Under the pieces are notes generated by a model. It was not told where the DNA came from and ran no database searches. It was given only the letters and a program-made list of their open reading frames with translations. A stretch of DNA of 5,447 bases, from contig CALMRM010000299.1 in assembly GCA_937871605.1 (NCBI GenBank), forward strand, positions 1-5,447. The letters run 5' to 3'. A program made the translations under genes and the position numbers. Numbering within the stretch: position 1 is the first letter of the stretch; every line of letters begins with the position of its first letter. This stretch comes from an uncultured Terriglobus sp. (GTDB lineage Bacteria; Acidobacteriota; Terriglobia; Terriglobales; Acidobacteriaceae). Below, piece by piece: positions 1 through 5,447 of this stretch.

Positions 1-283
1 ACCTGGCGCACTGCCACAGAGTGGTTAAGCACTCGCTGTAGATTTCATCGCATCAAGTTCGGCACCTTTCGCGGAGCGCCGCTCTGACCCCACGGGACCT
101 GCTTTCACCGGGCACCATCGAGCTTTGGCAGGTTGTCCAAATCAGAAAACATGGAGGCATCTCAAGCTTCAACTCAAGCGGCAATGCATTCTCGTCGCAC
201 GCATCGTGCCAGAGCGGCGATCGTGGCGGTGCCGCAAGGGCAGTACGCAGTTTCTGCGTGCGCGGCGCACAGGGGGCAAGCCC
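1..283. other. Left-edge region without a convincing gene
   Basis: I see no gene that can be defended here. The + frame starting at base 1 is open for 28 codons and ends at TGA 85-87. It could be the C-terminal tail of an upstream gene, but the peptide is not recognisable. The other two + frames stop by base 41, and all three - frames carry a stop between 25 and 55, so no sizeable gene enters from the left on either strand. A 64-codon + frame (125-319) overlaps the rpe start, is rich in Arg, Lys and Cys, and looks random. A tRNA-like look around 20-60 does not hold up. Small hairpins lie at 243-261 and 273-284, just ahead of the rpe promoter. Confidence 0.5.
243..261. repeat. Short perfect hairpin upstream of rpe
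   Basis: Bases 245-250 (ACGCAG) pair perfectly with 254-259 (CTGCGT) around a TTT loop. One T-G and one G-C pair extend the stem to 8 bp. No T-run follows, so it is not a typical intrinsic terminator. The arms match the core (CTGCGTAC and its complement) of the 10-bp motif repeated at 4329-4421. A second small hairpin, four G-C pairs around a CAAG loop, follows at 273-284. The function is unknown. Confidence 0.4.
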
Positions 284-304
284 CTGCTACCTACTTGCTA
301 CACT
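284..304 (+). promoter_or_regulatory. Extended -10 promoter of rpe, probably leaderless
   Basis: The element TGC-TACACT (296-304) is a good extended -10, with the TG at 296-297 and hexamer TACACT at 299-304. Only 7 bases separate the hexamer from the ATG at 312. Transcription normally begins about 6-8 bases after the -10, so the mRNA would start at or next to the start codon. No Shine-Dalgarno-like purine run precedes the ATG, which agrees with a leaderless message. I see no TTGACA-like -35 at the expected spacing, and extended -10 promoters can do without one. Eighteen of 21 bases (284-304) match 3063-3083, in front of the first esterase gene, including an identical 11-mer CTTGCTACACT. Confidence 0.6.
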
Positions 305-311
305 GCCGTTG

Positions 312-986
312 ATGCTTGACCTCGCCTTTTCCATCCTTGCCGCCGATTTCACCCACCTGGCCGAGGAGATTGCGGCCGCGGAGCGCGGTGGCGGCACAGT
401 ATGCCACGTGGACGTGATGGACGGCCACTTTGTACCCAACATCACCTTTGGTCCGCCCGTGGTGGCGGCAGTGCGGCGGGTAACGGCGTTGCCGCTCGAC
501 GTCCACCTGATGATTGAGGACCCGGACCGCTACATCGCCGACTTTGCTAAGGCTGGCGCCACCTGGCTCCTGGTGCACCAGGAAGTCTGCCGTCACCTCT
601 ACCGCACACTCACGAGCATTCGCGAGCATGGGATGGAACCCGCAGTCGTCATCAACCCTGCCACGCCGGTGGACACACTGACTGAGGTGCTGCCGCTGGT
701 GCACCACGTGCTGGTAATGACCGTGAACCCTGGCTTCGGTGGCCAGAGTTTCATCCCGCGCTGCCTGGAAAAGGTGAAGCACCTTCGCAGCCTGCGCGAG
801 GAGCTCGGGCTGAACTTTCGCATTGAGGTGGATGGCGGCATCGGTCACGACACCGTCGCCGACGCGGTGCGCGCGGGTGCGGATCTCTTGGTAGCCGGGT
901 CCGCCATTTTCGCTGGGCCTGGCCAGGCCGCAAAGTCCGAGGCGAACGCACGTGACTTTTTGCAGGTCGCATCGTCCGCCGCGTAG
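312..986 (+). CDS. rpe: Ribulose-phosphate 3-epimerase
   Basis: This enzyme interconverts D-ribulose 5-phosphate and D-xylulose 5-phosphate in the cytoplasmic pentose phosphate pathway, or the Calvin cycle where present. The 224-residue product is the usual family length and reads as one TIM barrel. The N-terminal SILAADF (S7) is followed by HVDVMDGHFVPN, which gives metal ligands H32 and D34. DVHLM supplies H65, and EVDGG supplies D174. D34 and D174 are the expected acid/base pair. The family signature VNPGFGGQSF (138-147) forms the mobile loop over the active site, and VAGSAIF (194-200) binds phosphate. An earlier in-frame GTG at 258 would add 18 residues with no family resemblance and no ribosome binding site, so ATG 312, just behind the promoter, is preferred. 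One small oddity is Phe instead of the common Pro before S7. The next gene lies 192 bp downstream, and the long gap suggests separate transcription. Confidence 0.97.
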   Translation: MLDLAFSILAADFTHLAEEIAAAERGGGTVCHVDVMDGHFVPNITFGPPVVAAVRRVTALPLDVHLMIEDPDRYIADFAKAGATWLLVHQEVCRHLYRTLTSIREHGMEPAVVINPATPVDTLTEVLPLVHHVLVMTVNPGFGGQSFIPRCLEKVKHLRSLREELGLNFRIEVDGGIGHDTVADAVRAGADLLVAGSAIFAGPGQAAKSEANARDFLQVASSAA

Positions 987-994
987 TCCTTAGC

Positions 995-1013
995 GGTGTG
1001 AGCTCGCTCACCC
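995..1013 (+). terminator. Weak hairpin after rpe, possible terminator
   Basis: GTGAG (998-1002) pairs with CTCAC (1007-1011) around a CTCG loop. Two further G-C pairs (995-996 with 1012-1013) are possible across a bulged T. It begins 8 bases after the rpe stop codon, where a terminator would be expected. The downstream bases are C-rich with no T-run, so intrinsic termination would be poor. It could instead protect the 3' end or be chance. Confidence 0.25.
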
Positions 1014-1121
1014 GTCCCTGCCACGTCCAGCTCGCGCAGAAAGATGAGAGGTGGTAACCGCAGGAAAGCTTTTCCGTCCAATCTGGAAATACTGCCCACG
1101 CCCTGCTGTCCTGTGGCGGCA

Positions 1122-1127
1122 TAGAAT
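1122..1127 (+). promoter_or_regulatory. Possible -10 box of bamD
   Basis: TAGAAT matches five of six positions of TATAAT and stands out in a GC-rich gap. Transcription would start near 1134, leaving a leader of about 45 nt that contains the Shine-Dalgarno sequence at 1166-1170. I find no convincing -35 hexamer 16-18 bp upstream, and no TG extension, so this is tentative. Confidence 0.3.
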
Positions 1128-1165
1128 AGTGACAAGTTCATCCGTGGCGCTCTTGCGGCCGCGGC

Positions 1166-1170
1166 AGAGG
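1166..1170 (+). promoter_or_regulatory. Shine-Dalgarno sequence of bamD
   Basis: AGAGG ends 8 bases before the ATG at 1179. It fixes the start of the BamD-like protein and contrasts with rpe and the first esterase, neither of which has such a site. Confidence 0.6.
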
Positions 1171-1178
1171 TTTTCAGC

Positions 1179-3017
1179 ATGGTGGTTCGTTTCTTCCGGT
1201 CTGCGTCCCCGCGTTGCTTCTTCCCACGGCGAGGCGTAGCGGTCACGCTGTTGGCGGTTGGCCTGGCGGCTGCAGGCGCAGCTCAAACGCAGCAGAGCAC
1301 TCCCGCAACGACGTCCGCACCCGCGTCTGCAGCACCCGGAGATCTGCCAGCCGGCACCAGCACCGCCGACCAGACGCCCACCGCCGTGCTCAGCAACAGC
1401 AGCGACACGCCCAAGCGTGGCCGTACCCGCAAGAGTGCCGACGACACCGTGAAGCAGTCGAAGGACAGCGTCAAGGATGCCAAGCAGACGGAGAAGACGC
1501 GCAAACAGCAGATGAAGCTGAACCCGCTGGGCAACGTGAAGAGCGGCCAGCCGGACAAGCAGCTGTACGACAAGGCCATGGTCGCCATCAACAAGGGTCA
1601 CTACGAGGTCGCGCGGCTCGACCTGCAAACTATGCTTTCCACCTACCCCGACTCCGAGTTCCAGATGCGCGCGAAGCTGGCCTTTGCCGACAGTTGGTAT
1701 CGCGAGGGCGGCAGCGGCGCGCTGGCCCAGGCTGAAACGGAGTACCACGACTTCATCATCTTCTTCCCGAATGCACCGGAAGCAGCCGAGGCGCAGATGC
1801 GCATTGGTGACATCTACTTCAAGCAGATGGACCGGCCGGACCGTGACTACACCAAGGTGGTGCACGCGCAGGACGAGTACCGCAACATGCTGAACCAGTA
1901 CCCGGACAGCACGCTAATTCCAGAGGCGAAGCAGAAGTTGCGCGAGGTACAGGAGGTCATGGCGCAGCGGGAAACCGGCATCGGTGACCACTATGCGCGG
2001 CATGAGAACTGGGTCGCTGCCATCGCGCGCTATCAGACCGTGATCGATACGTACCCGCTATACAGCCACATTGACCAGACACTCATCAGTCTGGGCGACG
2101 CATACGCCGCGCAGGCGCGGTATGTGCGTACCATTCCGAACCTGTCCGAGGACGCTAGGGCCCGCCTGCTGAAGGTTTATGATGACCAGGCTGCCGCTGC
2201 GTACGGCCGCGTGGTGCTGCAGTACGCCGCATCCCCACACATGGAAGACGCGCGTGACCGCCTGGAAGCGATGAGCGTGCCCATCCCAGAGCCGAGCGCA
2301 GAGCAGATCGCGGCCAGCCAGGCCTTGGAAGACAGCCGCCAGACCTACTCGCTGGCGAACCGCGCCAAAGGCCTCATCTTCCGTGGACCGGACACCGTAC
2401 AGGCAGCGCGCATCGGCGACCCAGCCATGGCAGATCCCAAGGCCACCACAGCTCCTGAAGTGAGCAAACGCGCAGAGCTGGCCTACAAGACGGCCCTGCA
2501 GCCAGCAGCCCCGACCGGTACGCCGCTGACGCCCACCACCCTGCGCTCAGATGAAGCCGCAGCAGCAGACAGTGCCAAGGGTAGCGCTCTGGGCGCTGCC
2601 GCCAGCCCGAGCCTGCAGGACATCCCCGCCTCTGACGCGGCAACGACGTCGGGAACCGGTGTGGGCACAGGCTTCACCACAACGCCGCCCGGGGTTGCAC
2701 CGCTCAGCACAGGCGGCGGCAGCACCAGCACCGGCGTCACCATCCTGACGCCGGGCGTGACCACCGCCACGCCAACCGGCAACGGCCTGAACGCAGTGGG
2801 CCCGGCCAACACCACCGCGCTGCCACCGATCGAGCACGCTGCAGAAGCACCGGATGCCGTCAATGACGTGGCAGGTACGAAGACACCGCAGGGTCAGGCA
2901 CCGGTACTCGACAAGAAGGGCAACGCGAAGAAGACCAAGCCTGACTACGACAAGAGCGATGAGTCCAGCAGCACGCACAAGCGCAAAAAGGGTTTAAAGA
3001 AGCTCGACCCTCTCTAA
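1179..3017 (+). CDS. bamD: BamD-like outer membrane assembly TPR protein with long C-terminal extension
   Basis: BamD is the periplasmic TPR subunit of the BAM complex, which inserts beta-barrel proteins into the outer membrane. Residues 1-35 form an export signal: Arg-rich start, a hydrophobic core around 20-34 ending in Ala/Gly, and probable signal peptidase I cleavage near AGA or GAA before Q36. A Ser/Thr/Lys-rich linker (36-125) leads to the BamD/TPR region (about 126-365). It holds helices such as YDKAMVAINKGHYEVARLDL, the tetratricopeptide spacing YPDS/FPNAP/YPDS, and the family-typical MDRPDRDYT (D221-R222-D223). A Thr/Ala/Pro/Gly-rich, probably disordered segment follows, then a Lys-rich tail ending KKLDPL. 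At 612 residues it is more than twice E. coli BamD (about 245). E. coli BamD is a lipoprotein, but here the only early Cys (C13) lies in the signal n-region without a lipobox. The start is supported by AGAGG 8 bases upstream; no other in-frame start gives an export signal. A strong terminator follows. A generic TPR protein is the main alternative. Confidence 0.9.
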   Translation: MVVRFFRSASPRCFFPRRGVAVTLLAVGLAAAGAAQTQQSTPATTSAPASAAPGDLPAGTSTADQTPTAVLSNSSDTPKRGRTRKSADDTVKQSKDSVKDAKQTEKTRKQQMKLNPLGNVKSGQPDKQLYDKAMVAINKGHYEVARLDLQTMLSTYPDSEFQMRAKLAFADSWYREGGSGALAQAETEYHDFIIFFPNAPEAAEAQMRIGDIYFKQMDRPDRDYTKVVHAQDEYRNMLNQYPDSTLIPEAKQKLREVQEVMAQRETGIGDHYARHENWVAAIARYQTVIDTYPLYSHIDQTLISLGDAYAAQARYVRTIPNLSEDARARLLKVYDDQAAAAYGRVVLQYAASPHMEDARDRLEAMSVPIPEPSAEQIAASQALEDSRQTYSLANRAKGLIFRGPDTVQAARIGDPAMADPKATTAPEVSKRAELAYKTALQPAAPTGTPLTPTTLRSDEAAAADSAKGSALGAAASPSLQDIPASDAATTSGTGVGTGFTTTPPGVAPLSTGGGSTSTGVTILTPGVTTATPTGNGLNAVGPANTTALPPIEHAAEAPDAVNDVAGTKTPQGQAPVLDKKGNAKKTKPDYDKSDESSSTHKRKKGLKKLDPL

Positions 3018-3038
3018 GCCCGGGCGGCAGTGCGGAAG

Positions 3039-3062
3039 GGGCGGCCTGCGGGCTGCCCTTTT
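3039..3062 (+). terminator. Intrinsic terminator of bamD
   Basis: GGGCGGCC (3039-3046) pairs with GGCTGCCC (3051-3058) around a TGCG tetraloop, with one internal G-U pair. The stem can be lengthened by A-T and G-T pairs into the T-run at 3059-3062. It lies 21 bases after the TAA of bamD. The GC-rich stem followed directly by TTTT is the classic rho-independent form. The promoter of the next gene begins at the next base, so one transcription unit ends exactly where another starts. Confidence 0.8.
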
Positions 3063-3083
3063 CTGCTTCCGGCTTGCTACACT
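3063..3083 (+). promoter_or_regulatory. Extended -10 promoter of the first esterase, probably leaderless
   Basis: TGC-TACACT (3075-3083) repeats the extended -10 seen before rpe. Here 8 bases separate the hexamer (3078-3083) from the ATG at 3092, so the mRNA should start at or within a couple of bases of the start codon. No Shine-Dalgarno sequence is present. The 21 bases 3063-3083 match 284-304 at 18 positions, although the surrounding sequence is unrelated. The terminator of bamD ends immediately upstream. Confidence 0.6.
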
Positions 3084-3091
3084 TGGCACCC

Positions 3092-4324
3092 ATGCGACTC
3101 CTGCGCACCCATTTGTCTGTCTCTTTGCTTGCTGGCGCACTGCTGTCCCACGCGCAGCAGGCATCCCCTACCGCAGCTCCGGCCGCCACTGCACCCACTG
3201 CGACTGGCGTCGCGCCCACCAGCACGCTCGCCGTGGTCTCGCCAGAGGTGCACCCGGATCGCACCGTGACGCTGCGCTACGAGGCACCCAATGCCGAGAA
3301 GGTGACAGTCAGCATCGAGGGCGATGCCAAGCCACTGGCCATGGCAAAGAACGCGCAGGGCGTGTGGGAGACGACCACCGGCCCCAAGGTACCTGAGTTC
3401 TACGGCTACAGCTTTTCCGTCGATGGCAAGCGGGAATTGGACCCGCGCAACCCGGTTGTGCGGCCTAATCTGCTCAGCCCGACCACGGTTCTGCATGTGC
3501 CCGCGGACGCACCGCAGCCGTGGGACCTCACCGACATACCGCACGGCGAGGTGACGCACCACGTCTACTACTCCAAGCTCGCACCGAAGGACGGCTACAG
3601 CGCCGACCGCGACCTGTACGTGTACACGCCGCCGGGCTACGATGCGAAGCGCAAGCAGCCCTACCCCGTGCTGTACCTGATCCATGGCTTTTCCGACGCG
3701 GCCAACGGCTGGGTCGAGGCGGGGCAGGCCAACCTGATCTTCGACTCGCTTTTGCGTGACGGCAAGATCAAGCCCTTCGTTGTGGTGATGCCGCGCGGCT
3801 ACGGCACCATGGAGATGATCGAGCGCAACCCGCGCCCGCCCGCGCTCGGCGTCAAGAACCAGCAGACCTTCTCGGACCAGATGCTGCACGAGATCCTGCC
3901 CATGGTAGAGGCGCGCTACAACATCGCACGTGACCCCGCGCACCGCGCCATGGCGGGCCTCAGCATGGGCGGCGGCCACAGCCAGTACACCGGCCTGAAC
4001 CATCCGGAGGTCTTCGGCTACGTGGGCATGTTCTCCGCGGGCATCACGTCGACCATGGACATCCGCGGCAAGGACGTTCCCGCCGCCACCTACGACGCAG
4101 CCTTCAAAGCCATGCTGCCCAACGCCGCGACGCAGCCGCCGGTCAGGCTCCTGTGGATCAGCTGCGGTACCGAAGACGCGCTCATCACCGTGAACCACGG
4201 CTTCGAAACCTGGGCCAAGACCAACATCAAGGGCAACGTGCAGGTGCGCGACACCCCCGGCATGCACACCTGGATGGTGTGGCGCGACGATCTGCTCGCC
4301 TTCAGCCCGCTGCTGTTCCAGTAA
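3092..4324 (+). CDS. Secreted CE1-type esterase with N-terminal E-set domain (Fes/feruloyl-esterase-like)
   Basis: This is a probable exported serine esterase of the putative-esterase/CE1 family, a group that includes feruloyl and acetylxylan esterases and enterochelin-esterase relatives. The product has 410 residues. A signal peptide occupies 1-22, with a hydrophobic core and likely cleavage at SHA before QQ. A Pro/Ala/Thr-rich linker follows, then an Ig-like E-set (CBM48-like) domain at about 48-138 with APNAEKVTVSIEG and FYGYSFSVDG. The alpha/beta hydrolase domain starts near 165 (YVYTPPGYD). It shows YLIHGFSD (H198) near the oxyanion region, the nucleophile elbow GLSMGG (S291), probable acid D362 in GTEDAL, and catalytic H392 in GMHTWMVWRDDL. 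The C-terminal SPLLF is typical of complete members. A TTG 18 bases upstream would overlap the promoter, so ATG 3092 is chosen. The substrate cannot be read from sequence; a plant cell-wall ester is the likeliest guess. A paralogue follows downstream. Confidence 0.92.
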   Translation: MRLLRTHLSVSLLAGALLSHAQQASPTAAPAATAPTATGVAPTSTLAVVSPEVHPDRTVTLRYEAPNAEKVTVSIEGDAKPLAMAKNAQGVWETTTGPKVPEFYGYSFSVDGKRELDPRNPVVRPNLLSPTTVLHVPADAPQPWDLTDIPHGEVTHHVYYSKLAPKDGYSADRDLYVYTPPGYDAKRKQPYPVLYLIHGFSDAANGWVEAGQANLIFDSLLRDGKIKPFVVVMPRGYGTMEMIERNPRPPALGVKNQQTFSDQMLHEILPMVEARYNIARDPAHRAMAGLSMGGGHSQYTGLNHPEVFGYVGMFSAGITSTMDIRGKDVPAATYDAAFKAMLPNAATQPPVRLLWISCGTEDALITVNHGFETWAKTNIKGNVQVRDTPGMHTWMVWRDDLLAFSPLLFQ

Positions 4325-4328
4325 GAAC

Positions 4329-4421
4329 GTCCGCAAGGTGCGCAAAGGTGCCGCAACGTGCGCGAAAACCCTCTGCGTACTCTGCGTGACCTCCGCGCAC
4401 TCTGCGTTCGCTCTTGCGTTT
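4329..4421. repeat. Two opposed clusters of a degenerate 10-bp motif
   Basis: The gap between the esterase genes is built almost entirely of one motif. On the left, four units start at 4329, 4338, 4348 and 4358: GTCCGCAAG, GTGCGCAAAG, GTGCCGCAAC, GTGCGCGAAA. On the right, five units start at 4371, 4380, 4391, 4400 and 4411, with consensus CTCTGCGT plus 1-3 bases and lengths 9, 11, 9, 11, 11. The right consensus CTCTGCGTAC is close to the complement of the left one (CTTTGCGCAC), so the clusters face each other and meet at 4368-4370. Transcribed, they could fold into an imperfect long hairpin. No T-run follows, so termination is uncertain. From memory, similar degenerate CTCTGCGT-type intergenic repeats occur in other bacterial genomes; their function is not known to me. 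Confidence 0.7.
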
Positions 4422-4439
4422 ACCCGAGACACAACCATC

Positions 4440-4444
4440 GAGGA
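4440..4444 (+). promoter_or_regulatory. Shine-Dalgarno sequence deciding a GTG start
   Basis: GAGGA ends 9 bases before GTG 4454. It supports this GTG as the start of the second esterase over ATG 4565, which would remove the signal peptide. Confidence 0.65.
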
Positions 4445-4453
4445 CGATTTGCT

Positions 4454-5447
4454 GTGAACAGAACACCTGCATCACTCCTGAGTTCCCTCAGTTTGACCGC
4501 CGTCATAATAGCTATCCCAGCACTTGCGCAGCAGAACACCGCCTCACTCGCGGCGCAGCAGGGCATGGTGGCAGCCGCAGCCGCAACCGTCATCTCGCCT
4601 GACGTAACCTCCTCCGGCGCAGTCACCTTCCGGCTGGCAGCACCGAACGCGCAAAAGGTCGCCGTCACCATCGAGGGGCAAGGCAAGCCGCTCGACCTGC
4701 AGAAGAATGCCGACGGTGTATGGGAGGTGACCACTCCGCCCATGGAGCCGCAGATTTACGGCTACACGTTCGCCGTGGACGGTCAGCGCGCCCTGGATCC
4801 GCGCAACGCAGCGATCCGGCCCAACCTCATCTCGCCCACCACCGTGGTGGAAGTCCCCGCGCCCACGCCGCAGCCGTGGGACCGCACTGACATCCCGCAC
4901 GGTAACGTGGAACACGTCCTGTACCGCTCCAAGCTGGTGACGCCAGACGCCACGGACACCGGCGACCGCGACATGTGGGTGTACACCCCTCCGGGCTACG
5001 ATCCCGCGCGCAAGCAGCCCTACCCGGTGCTGTACCTGAATCACGGCTACTCCGACGGTGCCGAGGGTTGGGTGCAGGCGGGCCAGGCCACCCTCATCCT
5101 CGACTCCCTGCTGCACGACGGCAAGATCGCGCCCATGGTCGTCGTCATGCCGCTGGGCTACGGCGAAATGAAGATCGTCACCGCTGGCTGGAACCGCGTG
5201 GGCGGCCTCATCTTCGAGAATCAGCAGCTCTTCTCGAAGCAGCTTTTGCAGGAGGTCATCCCCATGGCCGAGGCACGCTTCCACATCGCACGCGACCGCG
5301 ACCACCGCGCCATCGCGGGCCTCAGCATGGGCGGCGGCCACAGCATCTACACCGGTCTGAACCACACGGACACCTTCGCCTACGTGGGCGCATTCTCCTC
5401 CGCCGTCGTCAGCCCGCTTCTGCAGAACACTGGCTGGCAAACCAACG
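4454..5447 (+). CDS. Second secreted CE1-type esterase with E-set domain, cut by the window end
   Basis: This is a paralogue of the preceding gene, in the same orientation and 129 bp away. The reading frame stays open from GTG 4454 to the right edge (331 codons). The GTG start is backed by GAGGA 9 bases upstream and by a clean signal peptide (hydrophobic LTAVIIAIPALA, cleavage before QQ at about residue 25). An E-set domain covers about 46-136 (APNAQKVAVTIEG, IYGYTFAVDG), followed by PQPWDRTDIPHG and the hydrolase domain with YVYTPPGYD, YLNHGYSD (H197) and the nucleophile elbow GLSMGG (S291). By eye more than half of the aligned residues match the first esterase. They differ mainly in the stretch after MPxGYG, where RNPRPPALG is replaced by TAGWNRVGG, which may change substrate preference. 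The acid and histidine of the triad lie beyond the window, so activity and length cannot be judged. It may be co-transcribed with the first esterase; I see no clear -10 of its own. Confidence 0.92.
   Translation, partial: MNRTPASLLSSLSLTAVIIAIPALAQQNTASLAAQQGMVAAAAATVISPDVTSSGAVTFRLAAPNAQKVAVTIEGQGKPLDLQKNADGVWEVTTPPMEPQIYGYTFAVDGQRALDPRNAAIRPNLISPTTVVEVPAPTPQPWDRTDIPHGNVEHVLYRSKLVTPDATDTGDRDMWVYTPPGYDPARKQPYPVLYLNHGYSDGAEGWVQAGQATLILDSLLHDGKIAPMVVVMPLGYGEMKIVTAGWNRVGGLIFENQQLFSKQLLQEVIPMAEARFHIARDRDHRAIAGLSMGGGHSIYTGLNHTDTFAYVGAFSSAVVSPLLQNTGWQTN

Noticed and set aside
20..75. tRNA-like stretch (GAGTGGTTAAG and a later GTTCG)
   Set aside because: The D-arm and T-arm-like words cannot be joined into a cloverleaf: there is no acceptor stem, no proper anticodon arm, and the bases around GTTCG do not pair.
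258..311. Upstream GTG start for rpe
   Set aside because: The extra 18 residues do not resemble Rpe N-termini, there is no ribosome binding site, and the extension would span the apparent promoter.
125..319. 64-codon + frame ahead of rpe
   Set aside because: No ribosome binding site, random-looking composition, and overlap with the rpe promoter and start codon.
1008..1865. 285-codon - strand frame overlapping the 5' half of bamD
   Set aside because: It lies antisense to a well-supported TPR domain and shows only Leu/Arg/Val-rich shadow composition.
3077..4438. 453-codon open frame on the - strand opposite the first esterase
   Set aside because: It mirrors the codon periodicity of a high-GC gene whose + strand product has a signal peptide, GLSMGG and a full triad. 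The - strand product is His/Val/Arg-rich with no recognisable domain, and its N-terminus is just a translation of the 10-bp repeats.
4544..5440. 298-codon open frame on the - strand opposite the second esterase
   Set aside because: Same antisense shadow. The + strand frame is continuous and paralogous to the previous gene, while this one has no motif and resembles the other shadow only because the paralogues are similar.

Overview
The window looks like a piece of a GC-rich (roughly 60-65 %) Gram-negative chromosome, most likely an Acidobacteriota member of the Terriglobus/Granulicella type. That placement is an inference. It rests on the long BamD protein with its N-terminal linker, on the secreted E-set plus CE1 esterases in tandem, and on promoters that appear to give leaderless mRNAs. 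An outer membrane is certain if the BamD call is right.

Layout, all genes on the + strand. Positions 1-283 hold no convincing gene, only small hairpins. rpe (312-986, ribulose-phosphate 3-epimerase) follows, with an extended -10 promoter so close to its ATG that the message is probably leaderless. A 192-bp gap with a weak hairpin leads to bamD (1179-3017). This encodes a 612-residue BamD-like TPR protein with a Shine-Dalgarno sequence, an export signal without a lipobox cysteine, and a long disordered C-terminal extension. A strong intrinsic terminator (3039-3062) closes bamD. A near copy of the rpe promoter begins at the next base and drives the first esterase (3092-4324). A 129-bp gap filled with about nine copies of a 10-bp motif, arranged as two opposing clusters, separates it from a second esterase. 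That one has a GTG start at 4454 and runs off the right edge at 5447.

How they fit together: rpe (pentose phosphate or Calvin-type sugar interconversion) and bamD (outer-membrane protein insertion) are housekeeping genes, probably transcribed separately. The esterases are tandem paralogues, exported and probably acting on ester-substituted plant polysaccharides or similar substrates. They share the fold and the nucleophile motif but differ in a loop near the active site. Nothing here amounts to a clearly new biological system. The points most worth a second look are the duplicated leaderless promoter, the inverted 10-bp repeat clusters, and the BamD without an obvious lipid anchor.
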